The notes under the pieces are model-generated. The model saw only the letters and a program-made list of their open reading frames with translations, searched no databases and was not told the origin of the DNA. Below, one piece after another: positions 1-10,575 of a stretch of 64,000 nt of DNA. Every line of letters starts with the position of its first letter. The stretch's first letter is position 1. This DNA comes from Lysinibacillus sp. B2A1 (GTDB lineage: Bacteria > Bacillota > Bacilli > Bacillales_A > Planococcaceae): positions 2,614,501 to 2,678,500 of the forward strand of contig CP027224.1 in the NCBI GenBank assembly GCA_002973635.1, written 5' to 3'. Position numbers and translations under genes: made by a program.

Positions 1-2
1 TA

Positions 3-653
3 CCTGGGCAAACAATGGAGCAATGGGAGGATTCCTTAGGAAAGGCCTTCGCCTTGGAGTTACCACATATTTCTGCATACTCATTAATAGTGGAGCCAAA
101 AACGATTTTTTATAATCAATACACAAAGGGGAAGTTACATTTACCAACTGAAGATCTTGAAGCGGATATGTATGGTGTATTGATGAATCAGATGGAAGCT
201 CATGGGCTGCCACAATACGAAATTAGTAACTTCGCGCAATCTGATTTCAGTTCCAGCCATAACAAAATTTATTGGGAAAATGATGAATATGCAGGCTTTG
301 GTGCTGGTGCGCATGGATATGTAGCTGGTGTCCGCTATTCCAATCATGGACCATTAAAAAAATATATTGAGGCAGTAAATAAAGGCGAGCTACCAATTGT
401 CTATGAGCATATTGTGACAGAGAATGAAAAACGTGAAGAACAAATGTTTTTAGGTCTGCGAAAAACAGAGGGGGTATTACACCATATATATGAAGAAAAA
501 TTTAATGAAACGATGTTTACTCGATATCGTCATGTTATCGAAAAGCTAGTATCAGAAGGTCTTTTGGAACACGATCCGATTGGAATTCGTCTTACACGAA
601 AAGGTCGTTTTGTAGGTAATGAAGTATTTCAACAATTTTTGCTAGAAGATTGA
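3..653 (+). CDS. hemW: Heme chaperone HemW (radical SAM, coproporphyrinogen III oxidase-like), C-terminal part
   Basis: The reading frame is open from the window edge, so the N-terminal radical-SAM half with its CxxxCxxC cluster lies outside. What is visible begins with PGQTMEQWEDSL, the conserved LPGQT segment of HemW/HemN-type proteins, followed by the YSLIVEP and YEISNFA motifs and a C-terminal winged-helix-like region. The family delivers heme to respiratory enzymes; HemW differs from true HemN oxidases, but the fragment alone cannot prove this. Position directly upstream of hrcA matches the B. subtilis order (hemW-hrcA-grpE-dnaK). The stop at 651-653 lies just before the hrcA promoter. 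Confidence 0.9.
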   Translation, partial: PGQTMEQWEDSLGKAFALELPHISAYSLIVEPKTIFYNQYTKGKLHLPTEDLEADMYGVLMNQMEAHGLPQYEISNFAQSDFSSSHNKIYWENDEYAGFGAGAHGYVAGVRYSNHGPLKKYIEAVNKGELPIVYEHIVTENEKREEQMFLGLRKTEGVLHHIYEEKFNETMFTRYRHVIEKLVSEGLLEHDPIGIRLTRKGRFVGNEVFQQFLLED

Positions 654-662
654 GCGATATCG

Positions 663-691
663 TTGACATAAAATGTGGGATTTGATAACTT
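663..691 (+). promoter_or_regulatory. Sigma-A promoter of the hrcA-grpE-dnaK operon
   Basis: TTGACA at 663-668 is followed by a 17-bp spacer and TAACTT at 686-691. The -35 box is perfect and the -10 moderate. It lies immediately upstream of the CIRCE operator, the usual arrangement for class I heat-shock operons. Confidence 0.7.
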
Positions 692-701
692 AATAATAGT
701 A

Positions 702-728
702 TTAGCACTCCTCTTAGCTGAGTGCTAA
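702..728 (+). promoter_or_regulatory. CIRCE operator (HrcA binding site)
   Basis: TTAGCACTC at 702-710, a 9-nt spacer, then GAGTGCTAA at 720-728: an exact match to the CIRCE consensus. HrcA binds this inverted repeat and represses the dnaK operon until heat stress titrates its folding helper GroE. It overlaps the 5' UTR and the false GTG start at 722. Confidence 0.97.
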
Positions 729-742
729 CAGAGGTGATAATC

Positions 743-1771
743 ATGCTAACCAATCGGCAATTACAGATATTGCAAGTCATTGTAGACGACTTTATTATGT
801 TTGCACAGCCGGTAGGTTCTCGCCAAATCTCCAAAAAGCAAGAGATTACATTTAGTCCAGCCACAATTCGAAATGAAATGGCGGATTTGGAGGAATTAGG
901 TTTTTTAGAAAAAACACATACTTCCTCTGGTCGAGTGCCTTCGGAAAAGGGTTATAGATTTTATGTAGATCATTTGTTGAGTCCACAGGGGATTAATTCT
1001 AGGGATATTCAGCAAATCCAATCAATTTTTAATGATCGCCTAGTAGAAGTAGAGCATATTATCCGAAAGTCAGCCAATATTTTATCAGAGCTGACATCTT
1101 ATACATCGATTCTTTTAGGACCTGATGTACAGAGACATCGTGTTAAACGATTCTCAATTGTGCCGCTCTCTAGTGATACAGCAGTAGCGATTATCGTAAC
1201 GAATAACGGGCATGTGGAAAATCGTATGTTTAGTTTACCTCCTGGTTTTACCGCTTCTGAATTAGAGAAGATGGTTAATATTTTAAATGAACGCTTAATC
1301 GGTGTGTCATTAGAAGAACTTCATACAAAGCTTGAGGCTGAAGTATTAGCGGTTTTACAGCAGCATGTGAGATCTGCGGATGACTTTATCCACTCACTTG
1401 TTACAGCCACGATGCATAATTCGGAAAGTAAAATTTTCTATGGTGGAAAAACGAATATGTTCAATCAGCCCGAATTCCACGATTTAAATAAAGTCCGGAT
1501 GATTTTGGACTTAATGGAAAAGAACAGCCAAGTGCAATCGCTTTTCCATCCTAATGAATCGGGCATTCAAATTCGTATAGGCTCAGAAAATAAACAACTA
1601 GAAATGGAAAACTGTAGTGTCATTACGACCACTTATTCAATTGGTGAAGATCAACAAGGGGCTATTGCGATTATTGGTCCAACACGGATGGATTACAAAC
1701 GTGTTGTTGCTTTACTAGACGTATTGCGCTTGGATTTAACACAGGCCTTTACGAAGAATCGTAGTGATTGA
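743..1771 (+). CDS. hrcA: Heat-inducible transcription repressor HrcA
   Basis: A 342-residue protein, the usual family size. The N-terminal winged helix ([18 protein letters not shown], then PVGSRQIS and [16 protein letters not shown]) is characteristic of HrcA; the central GAF-like and dimerisation regions follow. The ATG at 743 is chosen over the in-frame GTG at 722 because GAGGTGAT at 731-738 is correctly spaced for 743, and 722 lies inside CIRCE. First gene of the heat-shock operon; it represses its own operon through CIRCE at 702-728. Confidence 0.97.
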   Translation: MLTNRQLQILQVIVDDFIMFAQPVGSRQISKKQEITFSPATIRNEMADLEELGFLEKTHTSSGRVPSEKGYRFYVDHLLSPQGINSRDIQQIQSIFNDRLVEVEHIIRKSANILSELTSYTSILLGPDVQRHRVKRFSIVPLSSDTAVAIIVTNNGHVENRMFSLPPGFTASELEKMVNILNERLIGVSLEELHTKLEAEVLAVLQQHVRSADDFIHSLVTATMHNSESKIFYGGKTNMFNQPEFHDLNKVRMILDLMEKNSQVQSLFHPNESGIQIRIGSENKQLEMENCSVITTTYSIGEDQQGAIAIIGPTRMDYKRVVALLDVLRLDLTQAFTKNRSD

Positions 1772-1788
1772 TAATGAGGAGGATTCAA

Positions 1789-2376
1789 GTGACTGAAACA
1801 ACTGATAACAAGGATCTTGTACAAGAAGAAGTACAGGATGAGAAAAATGTACAAGCTGAAAATTTATCGACAGAAGAAGATGTAGTAGTACAACAAGAAG
1901 TAGAATTGACAATCGAAGAGCAGTACGAAGCAAAGCTAGTAGAGTTACAAGCAAAGCTAGACGACGAGGAAAATCGTCATCTACGCCTACGCGCTGACTT
2001 TGATAATATGCGCCGTCGCCATCAACTAGATCGTGAGTCGGCTGAAAAATATCGTGCTCAAAGCTTATTATCAGATTTGCTGCCAGTATTAGATAATTTT
2101 GAACGTGCCTTACAAGTTGAAGCAACATCTGAAGAAGCTGCTTCTATTGTAAAAGGCATTGAGATGGTCTATCGTTCTCTGATTGAAGCAACAGAGAAGG
2201 AAGGTCTGCAAGTAATTAAGGCTGAAGGTGAGCCATTTGATCCAAATATTCACCAAGCTGTGATGCAGGAACAAGATAGTGAAAAAGACACTGGTGTTGT
2301 ATTACGCGAGCTGCAAAAAGGGTATATCCTAAAGGATCGTGTATTACGCCCAACAATGGTATCTGTGAACGAATAG
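1789..2376 (+). CDS. grpE: Nucleotide exchange factor GrpE
   Basis: A 195-residue cochaperone that releases ADP from DnaK. The N-terminus is acidic and low in complexity (residues 1-45), followed by a long coiled coil containing [11 protein letters not shown], and the C-terminal beta domain with [11 protein letters not shown] and VLRPTMVSV, which are family signatures. The start is taken as GTG 1789 because AGGAGG at 1777-1782 sits 6 nt upstream; the upstream in-frame TTG (1768) and ATG (1774) would overlap this ribosome-binding site. Translated 17 nt after the hrcA stop. Confidence 0.96.
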   Translation: MTETTDNKDLVQEEVQDEKNVQAENLSTEEDVVVQQEVELTIEEQYEAKLVELQAKLDDEENRHLRLRADFDNMRRRHQLDRESAEKYRAQSLLSDLLPVLDNFERALQVEATSEEAASIVKGIEMVYRSLIEATEKEGLQVIKAEGEPFDPNIHQAVMQEQDSEKDTGVVLRELQKGYILKDRVLRPTMVSVNE

Positions 2377-2439
2377 TCATAGCACTATTTAGTCAATTAA
2401 AATCAGTTAGAAAACGCATCCCTTGCGTTGAAATAATAG

Positions 2440-4293
<1,854 letters not shown>

Positions 4294-4312
4294 TAGCCAG
4301 TAGCTCAGTGAA

Positions 4313-4350
4313 GAAGCCAAAGACCGCTTGCGGCTTTGGCTTTTCTCTTT
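4313..4350 (+). terminator. Rho-independent terminator after dnaK
   Basis: AAGCCAAAGACCGC at 4314-4327 pairs with GCGGCTTTGGCTT across a TT loop, followed by a T-rich run. Because dnaJ continues in the same orientation, it probably attenuates rather than ends the operon, setting DnaK above DnaJ. Confidence 0.85.
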
Positions 4351-4494
4351 ATTAAAAGCGGTACGTCAAGCTCTATATGATAACTGAGAAAAATACGTTT
4401 ATTTTATTAATAAATAATTTACAACAAAAATAGAGGCAGTTTATTAAACTGCATGGTACAATTGATTTTATGCAAAAAGAGCGGAGTGTGAATG

Positions 4495-5616
4495 ATGGAA
4501 AAACGCGATTACTACGAGGTGCTTGGTTTAACCAAATCTGCTTCAAAAGATGATATTAAAAAAGCATATCGTAAATTATCAAAACAATATCACCCTGATT
4601 TAAATAAAGAGCCAGGTGCTGATGAAAAATTCAAAGAAATCGCTGAAGCTTATGAAGTGCTGAGTGATGATCAGAAGAAAGCTCGCTACGATCAATTTGG
4701 TCATGAGGATCCAAATGCAGGCTTTGGTGGTGGCTTTGGAGGAGGAGGCGGCTTTGGCGGCTTCGAGGATATTTTCAGTTCGTTCTTTGGTGGCGGTGGT
4801 CGCCGTCAGGACCCGAATGCACCACGCAAGGGTGATGATTTACAATATCGTATGAATATTAAATTTGAGGAAGCGATTTTCGGGAAAGAAACAGAAATCG
4901 AAATTCCAAAGGATGAAACCTGCGATACTTGCCATGGTTCAGGTGCAAAAGCAGGTACTAATCCAGAAACATGTTCAACATGTAATGGTGCTGGTCAAGT
5001 AAATCAAGCAGTGGATACTCCATTTGGCCGTATGATGAATCGTCGTACTTGTTCAACATGTCATGGTACAGGTAAAATCATTAAAGAAAAATGTTCAACA
5101 TGTCGTGGTGAAGGAAAAGTTCAAAAACGTAAGAAAATTAAAGTAACAATTCCGGCAGGGGTTGACGATGGCCAACAAATTCGTGTATCTGGTCAGGGTG
5201 AGCCAGGTATAAATGGAGGACCAGCAGGAGATTTATATATAATGTTCCGTGTGCAGGGGCATAATGAGTTTGAACGTGATGGCGACGATATTTATTATGA
5301 ACTTAAGCTAACGTTCCCTCAAGCATCTCTTGGTGATGAAATTGAAGTACCAACTGTTCATGGAAAAGTAAAATTACGAATCCCATCAGGGACACAATCA
5401 GGTGCTCAATTCCGTCTTAAAGATAAAGGTGTAAAAAATGTACATGGCTATGGTACTGGTAATCAATATGTCACTGTAAAAGTGGTTACACCAGAAAAAT
5501 TAACAGAAAGACAAAAACAGCTACTACGCGAATTTGCTGAAATTAGTGGTGATATTCCTGAGGAACAAGGAAGCTCACTATTTGATAAAATCAAGAAAAA
5601 ATTCCAAGGCGAATAA
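4495..5616 (+). CDS. dnaJ: Chaperone DnaJ (Hsp40)
   Basis: A 373-residue type I J-protein. The J domain (residues 2-66) has the HPD motif in YHPDLNKE; a Gly/Phe-rich linker follows; the zinc region has four CxxCxGxG repeats ([32 protein letters not shown]); the C-terminal substrate domains follow. It stimulates DnaK ATPase. Two tandem ATGs occur (4492, 4495); GGAG at 4483-4486 is better placed for 4495. About 200 bp and a terminator separate it from dnaK, so it may have its own promoter in that AT-rich gap. Confidence 0.98.
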   Translation: MEKRDYYEVLGLTKSASKDDIKKAYRKLSKQYHPDLNKEPGADEKFKEIAEAYEVLSDDQKKARYDQFGHEDPNAGFGGGFGGGGGFGGFEDIFSSFFGGGGRRQDPNAPRKGDDLQYRMNIKFEEAIFGKETEIEIPKDETCDTCHGSGAKAGTNPETCSTCNGAGQVNQAVDTPFGRMMNRRTCSTCHGTGKIIKEKCSTCRGEGKVQKRKKIKVTIPAGVDDGQQIRVSGQGEPGINGGPAGDLYIMFRVQGHNEFERDGDDIYYELKLTFPQASLGDEIEVPTVHGKVKLRIPSGTQSGAQFRLKDKGVKNVHGYGTGNQYVTVKVVTPEKLTERQKQLLREFAEISGDIPEEQGSSLFDKIKKKFQGE

Positions 5617-5637
5617 TTAGAGGAGCTGAAGAGCTAC

Positions 5638-6579
5638 GTGAAGTGGTCAGAGTTATCCATTCATACCAAGAATGAAGCGGTAGAGGCAATTTCGAATATT
5701 TTGCATGAGGCTGGGGCAAGTGGTGTTGTTATTGAAGATTCTGCTGAATTTGCTAAGCCTCGAGAAGATCAATTTGGTGAAATTTATGCACTAAATGAAG
5801 CGGATTTTCCTAAAGATGGTGTTATTGTCAAAGCTTATTTATCAGAGTCTAGTTTTTTAAATGAAACAGTCGAAGAAATTAAAGCGGCTATCACAAACCT
5901 AACGAATTTTAACATCGATATAGGCGAGAATGTTGTCTCGATTGTAGAAGTAAACGAGGAAGATTGGGCAACAGCTTGGAAGCAATATTATCATCCTGTG
6001 AAAATTTCTGAACGCTTTACAATTGTACCTACCTGGGAAAATTATACACCAGTATCAACAGATGAATTAATTATCGAATTAGATCCTGGTATGGCATTTG
6101 GTACTGGAACACACCCAACAACTGTAATGTGCCTGCAAGGGCTTGAAAGGGTTGTAAAAGAGGGAGACACAGTTATCGATATTGGTACGGGTTCTGGTGT
6201 TCTTTCCATTGGTGCAGCATTGCTTGGAGCTAAAAGTGTTCATGCTCTTGATTTAGATGAAGTAGCAGTACGCTCTGCACAAGAAAATGTTGTGTTAAAC
6301 AAAGTAGAGAATACAGTATCTGTATTTCACGGAAACCTATTGGAAACAGTAAAAGAACCAGCTGACGTCGTTGTGGCCAACATCTTAGCAGAAATTATTA
6401 TGTCCTTTACTGAAGATGCATTTTCAATTGTCAAACCAGGTGGATTATATGTTACTTCAGGCATTATTGGTGCAAAGCGTGATGATGTCAAAGCAGCATT
6501 AGAAGCTTCAGGCTTTGTCATTGAAGAAGTATTACTGATGGAAGACTGGGTCGCAATCATCGCCCGTCGTCCACAATAA
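5638..6579 (+). CDS. prmA: Ribosomal protein L11 methyltransferase PrmA
   Basis: A 313-residue SAM-dependent methyltransferase for ribosomal protein L11. The N-terminal substrate domain starts [16 protein letters not shown], as in B. subtilis PrmA. The catalytic half has the SAM motif [13 protein letters not shown] and the family's ANIL motif in VVANILAEI. The start is GTG, 21 nt after dnaJ, with AGGAG upstream at rather long spacing. Cotranscription with dnaJ is conserved in Bacilli (yqeT). Confidence 0.96.
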   Translation: MKWSELSIHTKNEAVEAISNILHEAGASGVVIEDSAEFAKPREDQFGEIYALNEADFPKDGVIVKAYLSESSFLNETVEEIKAAITNLTNFNIDIGENVVSIVEVNEEDWATAWKQYYHPVKISERFTIVPTWENYTPVSTDELIIELDPGMAFGTGTHPTTVMCLQGLERVVKEGDTVIDIGTGSGVLSIGAALLGAKSVHALDLDEVAVRSAQENVVLNKVENTVSVFHGNLLETVKEPADVVVANILAEIIMSFTEDAFSIVKPGGLYVTSGIIGAKRDDVKAALEASGFVIEEVLLMEDWVAIIARRPQ

Positions 6580-6586
6580 ATGGACT

Positions 6587-6636
6587 GAGAAAGCGCCTAA
6601 TTATGAGCCGAGTGCTTGTAATTTGGCGTTTTCTCT
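6587..6636 (+). terminator. Hairpin between prmA and rsmE
   Basis: GAGAAAGCGCC near 6587 pairs imperfectly with GGCGTTTTCTC near 6625-6635. The loop is long and the T tract is interrupted, so this may be a weak attenuator or a processing site within the operon. Confidence 0.4.
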
Positions 6637-6660
6637 TCTCTATGGAAAGGAATGTGAATC

Positions 6661-7398
6661 ATGCAGCGTTATTTTATTGAGGCGTCTATTGAAAAAGCAC
6701 GAATAAGTGGTGAAGACGCATACCATATTGAACGAGTAATGCGAATGAAAGAAGGAGACAAAATTGTAGTTGTGGCTCAAGAGAATGCCCACATTTGTAC
6801 AATTGCAGCCTTTGAAGGAGATGAGGTAGTTATACAACCTACAGGGGAGACTATTCCTTCTCCAGAGTTGCCTGTTCAAGTCACAGTGGCCTGTGGATTG
6901 CCAAAAGGTGATAAATTAGAGCTTATTACACAAAAAGCTACAGAGCTTGGCATGTTTGCTCTATTACCTTTTGAAGCAGAGCGTTCTATTGTGAAATGGG
7001 ATAAAAAGAAGGGTGTAAAAAAGAAAGAGCGTCTGCAAAAAATTGCAAAAGAGGCGGCTGAACAATCTCATCGTACACATATTCCAGAAATTTATGAACC
7101 TATTTCTTTTAAACAGCTAGTAAATCAGGTGGACGATTTTGACGCAGTGTTTATCGCAGATGAAGAAGATGCCAAGGCCGAAAAACGTACGAGGTTTGCG
7201 GAGAAGTTAAAAAACGCTTATGATAAAAAGTCGAAATCAATTCTTATTATCTTTGGTCCAGAAGGAGGCATTGCTAGAAAAGAAGCGGATGCTCTGTTGC
7301 AGGCTGGAGCTCAAACTATGTCTTTAGGACCCCGAATTTTACGGGCAGAAACAGCGCCACTTTATGCACTTTCTGCCATATCTTATGAATTTGAGTAA
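6661..7398 (+). CDS. rsmE: 16S rRNA m3U1498 methyltransferase RsmE
   Basis: A 245-residue SPOUT-family enzyme. An N-terminal PUA-like domain (MQRYFIEAS, then RVMRMKEGD) precedes the knotted SAM-binding domain with IIFGPEGGI and LGPRILRAETA, both diagnostic of RsmE. It methylates U1498 of 16S rRNA. A GGAA-type Shine-Dalgarno precedes ATG 6661. It is the last gene of the heat-shock/modification series (yqeU position); the next conserved neighbour, mtaB, is displaced by about 5 kb of accessory DNA. Confidence 0.96.
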   Translation: MQRYFIEASIEKARISGEDAYHIERVMRMKEGDKIVVVAQENAHICTIAAFEGDEVVIQPTGETIPSPELPVQVTVACGLPKGDKLELITQKATELGMFALLPFEAERSIVKWDKKKGVKKKERLQKIAKEAAEQSHRTHIPEIYEPISFKQLVNQVDDFDAVFIADEEDAKAEKRTRFAEKLKNAYDKKSKSILIIFGPEGGIARKEADALLQAGAQTMSLGPRILRAETAPLYALSAISYEFE

Positions 7399-7471
7399 AA
7401 GAAGGTCTAGCCTTGTTAAAAGTGCTGCACATACACAAGCTATAAGTGAATACTGTAAGGACGAGGCTCAG

Positions 7472-7514
7472 GAAAAACCCACTTAAAATGACTATTTTAA
7501 GTGGGTTTTCCACT
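7472..7514 (+). terminator. Terminator after rsmE
   Basis: AAACCCACTTAAAAT at about 7475-7489 pairs with ATTTTAAGTGGGTTTT at 7494-7509, followed by a short T/C tract. It closes the heat-shock operon. Confidence 0.9.
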
Positions 7515-7683
7515 TCTATAGTATCAAATACAGTTATACAGCAAATTCAATCAGTAATATTGTACAAAACATGGTGTAAGAATTAGTACAACAAACCCGA
7601 TTCAGTTATGAAATTCAAAGAATCTAGGGGAAATTTAACTACGAGTTCATTAAAATATGGAAATGAACAAGTACAACGTCTAT

Positions 7684-7710
7684 ACATAGATGCTATTGAT
7701 ACATATTCTA
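7684..7710 (+). promoter_or_regulatory. Sigma-K-like promoter of the first spore-surface paralogue
   Basis: ACA at 7684-7686, a 15-bp spacer, then CATATTCTA at 7702-7710, which fits the sigma-K -10 consensus CATANNNTA exactly. The same boxes and spacing occur at 10498-10524 and 8832-8858. Inferred from sequence only; it implies late mother-cell expression. Confidence 0.65.
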
Positions 7711-7717
7711 ACGATAG

Positions 7718-7727
7718 GAGAGCTCTC
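7718..7727 (+). promoter_or_regulatory. Palindrome downstream of the first sigma-K-like promoter
   Basis: GAGAGCTCTC is a perfect 10-bp palindrome near the predicted transcript start, between promoter and Shine-Dalgarno. A longer version sits at the same place before the second paralogue (10531-10546). It could be an operator or a 5' stabilising hairpin; no binding protein is known to me. Confidence 0.4.
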
Positions 7728-7758
7728 TAATACTATTAAATGAAAAGAGGGAATTATT

Positions 7759-8565
7759 TTGAGTGATCAATTAGATAATCAGATTCTACCTTGCCCTGTA
7801 AGATCAACTGAGCAAATCCCATTAACAAATGCTGTTACTCCTGTAGTTGCTACACCAGTTACAGCTCCAACTATTAAAGTTCCAGTTGTACTTGCCGAAC
7901 CAACACTTCAAATCGTTGTGGAGTCGGATATTACGCTTAGTCCTGCTGCAACTGAAATCAAAAGAGTGAAGAAAAATGTATTTCTAAATCAAGTTAAACT
8001 AGTACCAGTTAGCTTTGCACGTATAGGCAACACTGACTTTTTTAGGGTAACAAGAGCTAAATTATTTGTAGCAGGACATATTCGTAAAAATATCGAATAT
8101 GCTTCATCAGCATGTAGTGGGGCACTTCGAGATAGAATTGCCGATGTTGCATTTTCTGGTTTCACAGACCTTACTTTCCCACAAACAGCTGGAGGTCCTA
8201 CTCCCATTTTAGGCATTTCAGAGTTTGCTGAAGCGAACTTCCTAAATGAAGCTACGCAAATAGACGCTCGATTAGATAAGGCTTTCTTCCAAAATCTCGT
8301 TAAATACAATGAGCAACCATTTGGCGAGTTAGTAGCAGCGAACTTCTTTGAACTTGATTTTTCACCAAATATGGCATCACCTGAAGGTACTTTCTGTACA
8401 CTACGTGAAAAAATCGTACTAGATCTTACTGTAAAAGTACTACAAGTTCAACAAGTCCGCCTTGGCACTGGCAGTAGTGTAATAACTCCTGTTCTTTCAG
8501 GGCTTACACCTCCAGCTAGTCCTACTATCGATCCTCCTATTATTCCACCCACTGACCATTGTTAA
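7759..8565 (+). CDS. Probable spore surface protein, paralogue 1 (unassigned family)
   Basis: A 268-residue protein without signal peptide or membrane segment. Residues about 40-130 form a beta-rich core (KVPVVLAEPTLQIVV, FVAGHIRKNIEYAS) and the C-terminal part ends LTVKVLQVQQVRL plus a Pro-rich tail ending in Cys. The core resembles domains I associate with Bacillaceae spore coat/exosporium proteins, but I cannot name the family. TTG 7759 is the start: GAGGG lies 5-9 nt upstream and the ATG at 7740 is out of frame. It is almost identical in its centre to the gene at 10576. The sigma-K-like promoter supports a spore role; function otherwise unknown. Confidence 0.75.
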   Translation: MSDQLDNQILPCPVRSTEQIPLTNAVTPVVATPVTAPTIKVPVVLAEPTLQIVVESDITLSPAATEIKRVKKNVFLNQVKLVPVSFARIGNTDFFRVTRAKLFVAGHIRKNIEYASSACSGALRDRIADVAFSGFTDLTFPQTAGGPTPILGISEFAEANFLNEATQIDARLDKAFFQNLVKYNEQPFGELVAANFFELDFSPNMASPEGTFCTLREKIVLDLTVKVLQVQQVRLGTGSSVITPVLSGLTPPASPTIDPPIIPPTDHC

Positions 8566-8640
8566 TTTCTTATTTTTAGGGGAGCAAAATAGTTAAAAAA
8601 GAGCATTCGAGGGCACTGATAAAAATCCAATATTTGAATT

Positions 8641-8688
8641 GGCAGCTGATGGTTCGATTCTGTCGAATGTTCAGCTGCCTTTTTGCTT
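8641..8688 (+). terminator. Terminator after paralogue 1
   Basis: GGCAGCTGA at 8641-8649 pairs with TCAGCTGCC at 8671-8679, with an inner TTCGA/TCGAA stem, followed by TTTTTGCTT. The rest of 8566-9022 is AT-rich and holds only the promoter listed at 8832. Confidence 0.93.
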
Positions 8689-8831
8689 CTAACTTTTAAA
8701 ATTAAGGTTGATTTTACATTCGGAAACTCGTCTTCATAAAATTGTCAGGAAAACAGATAGTTCTTTACTAAGCCATCGTCTTTCAACGGATTAGTATCTC
8801 AATCCTGCTGAGATTTGGATTGTGCTCAGTG

Positions 8832-8858
8832 ACAAAAGTAAAAATAAAGCATATTGTA
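8832..8858 (+). promoter_or_regulatory. Sigma-K-like promoter candidate for the gene at 9023
   Basis: ACA at 8832-8834, 15 bp, then CATATTGTA at 8850-8858, the same geometry as the promoters at 7684 and 10498. It is about 165 bp upstream of the ATG, so the 5' UTR would be long; that lowers confidence. Confidence 0.45.
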
Positions 8859-9022
8859 ATAATAAGTGCAGTAAAAGAATACGGGTTATATAACTAGTTT
8901 TTCCAGAAAAAACGAGCTTTGAATATGTCTTCACAAAAGAACTCATAAACCCCTAACAAAAAAACATCGGATTTAACAACCGTTGCACTTTATTTGTCAA
9001 AACATTTTTTAGGAGTGAACTA

Positions 9023-10414
9023 ATGAAAACTCCGTGGATAAACTTTAGAGGGATGAAGGAAGTATCCTCCAAGCAAAATAAATACACAAATTGGACCTAT
9101 CAAACTACACCATCTCATTCTAGTGAAAATAATTTACTTGATGTAGAAAAAAAAGATGAAATTAGGTATGTGGAGGAACTTGATTTAGCAGTTCATATAG
9201 ATTCTAATCGTGAACTACTAAATCTTTCAAAAACTAATGTTGAAGAAGAAATCAAACTTCTTGCTGATTCTGAAGAGGTAAGTGAAGTGAATCCAGAGGA
9301 TGAACTTGATTTAGCAGCCATTTTAGATTCTAGTCGAGAACTATTAATTCCTTCAGAAACTAATGTTGAGGAAGAACTTGATCATTTTTCTGATACCGAA
9401 GTGGTAGATGAAATGAATCCAGAGAAGAACCTAGATTTAGCGGCTATTATAGATTCCAATCATGAACTAATTCCTCCAGAAATAAATATTGGGGAAGAAG
9501 AAGTCGATCCTCTTCCTTATACCGGAGGGGCAGATGAAATTAATTCTTTAGAAGAACTACAAGTAGACTCTAATTGTCGTTCTGAATACGATATTGAGAA
9601 CAAAATTAATACAGAGGAATTGACGGAAAACCTTTCTACAAATTGTGTTAATGATTGTCCTGAACCTGTACATGGAGAAGTATGTTCTATAGCCCAAAAT
9701 ATCCCTTTTTCTACATATGTAGAAATTAATGATTTTCTCCATGCTCCTATCTGTGGTGAAAATGTTCAAAATAAATTTGAATTTCTTGATTTAAACAATA
9801 AATTAATTCCCCAATTTGAAACCAAGCTATTTAATTCTATAACGGATTATCCTGAACAGCCAGATTGTCGATTGGCTCGCTCAAAAATTAATAAAATTAT
9901 ATTTTTAATGAGAACTGATACTTATGCTAAAAATAATCAGAAAAAAAATCCGCCGAAATCAGCTGTAGTTCCCTTACATAAGTCACAATCAATTAAAAAA
10001 GGAGAAATAAATAATCATTCTTATAGTACCAAAGATTTTATGCATATTAGGGTTCCGGTTGTAGTAGGGGAATATAAAATCGAAATATGTCTTGAAGAAT
10101 ATGTTGAATTTGAAAAAGGAATTGTGGGGATTAAAGATATCTCAAGTAAGGCAGTGCTAACCAATTGTAAATTTGTACCTAAACATTTTTCCAAAACATT
10201 AGGCAATGGAACATGTACAGCATTAAAGGGAAATTTATTTATAGAAGGCTATATTCATCAAAATCTGGAATATACAAATTCTTATACTGGGAATGAAGTA
10301 CCTGTACAAAATAAGTCATTTATTCATTCAAATCAATTGTGCCAAAATATAGTATTAGAGTTAATCATCCATATGTTACAAGTACAGAAAATTCGAGTTA
10401 GTTATGACAAATAA
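9023..10414 (+). CDS. Acidic repeat protein with C-terminal spore-surface-like domain
   Basis: A 463-residue soluble protein. The N-terminus is MKTPWINFRGMKEV; residues 51-176 are three 42-residue acidic repeats with a fourth, broken unit to about 184; the middle is Cys/Asn-rich; residues about 345-463 form a domain with IRVPVVVGEYKIEIC, NLFIEGYIHQNLEY and ELIIHMLQVQKIRV. That C-terminal domain aligns by eye with the proteins at 7759 and 10576 (VPVV, FV/IxGxIxxNxEY, LQVQxxR), so the three genes form a diverged family. The N-terminus resembles a Bacillus cereus-group protein family recalled as BC_2427-like; unverified. Start ATG has AGGAGTG 8 nt upstream. Confidence 0.72.
   Translation: MKTPWINFRGMKEVSSKQNKYTNWTYQTTPSHSSENNLLDVEKKDEIRYVEELDLAVHIDSNRELLNLSKTNVEEEIKLLADSEEVSEVNPEDELDLAAILDSSRELLIPSETNVEEELDHFSDTEVVDEMNPEKNLDLAAIIDSNHELIPPEINIGEEEVDPLPYTGGADEINSLEELQVDSNCRSEYDIENKINTEELTENLSTNCVNDCPEPVHGEVCSIAQNIPFSTYVEINDFLHAPICGENVQNKFEFLDLNNKLIPQFETKLFNSITDYPEQPDCRLARSKINKIIFLMRTDTYAKNNQKKNPPKSAVVPLHKSQSIKKGEINNHSYSTKDFMHIRVPVVVGEYKIEICLEEYVEFEKGIVGIKDISSKAVLTNCKFVPKHFSKTLGNGTCTALKGNLFIEGYIHQNLEYTNSYTGNEVPVQNKSFIHSNQLCQNIVLELIIHMLQVQKIRVSYDK
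9173..9550 (+). repeat. Three tandem 126-bp coding repeats (42 residues each)
   Basis: Units start at residues 51, 93 and 135 of the 9023 protein, each opening with (E)LDLA, then DSxxEL and, in units 1 and 2, TNVEEE, closing with VxExNPE or a relative. The exact 42-residue period and divergence between units indicate an old internal duplication; a remnant (ELQVDSN) begins at residue 178. Confidence 0.85.
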
Positions 10415-10497
10415 AGGCCTGGAGGATAATTGAAACCTTATCTCTTAGCTCAAAACCCCTTTTTTCTAATCAGCAAATTACTAGTATATACGTCCAT

Positions 10498-10524
10498 ACA
10501 TAGATTTAATTGCTACATATTCTA
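10498..10524 (+). promoter_or_regulatory. Sigma-K-like promoter of the second spore-surface paralogue
   Basis: ACA at 10498-10500, 15 bp, then CATATTCTA at 10516-10524, identical boxes and spacing to 7684-7710. The DNA between and around the boxes differs, so the promoter elements are conserved above background. Confidence 0.65.
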
Positions 10525-10530
10525 GCAATA

Positions 10531-10546
10531 TAGAGAGCGCTCTCTA
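10531..10546 (+). promoter_or_regulatory. 16-bp perfect palindrome downstream of the second sigma-K-like promoter
   Basis: TAGAGAGCGCTCTCTA reads the same on both strands and lies just after the predicted transcription start. The counterpart before paralogue 1 is a shorter palindrome with a GAGAG/CTCTC core. Confidence 0.5.
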
Positions 10547-10575
10547 ATACTAAAAAAATGAAAAGAGGGAATTTT

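Noticed and set aside
722..742. Upstream in-frame GTG start for hrcA
   Set aside because: It falls inside the CIRCE operator and lacks a ribosome-binding site; ATG 743 is well supported.
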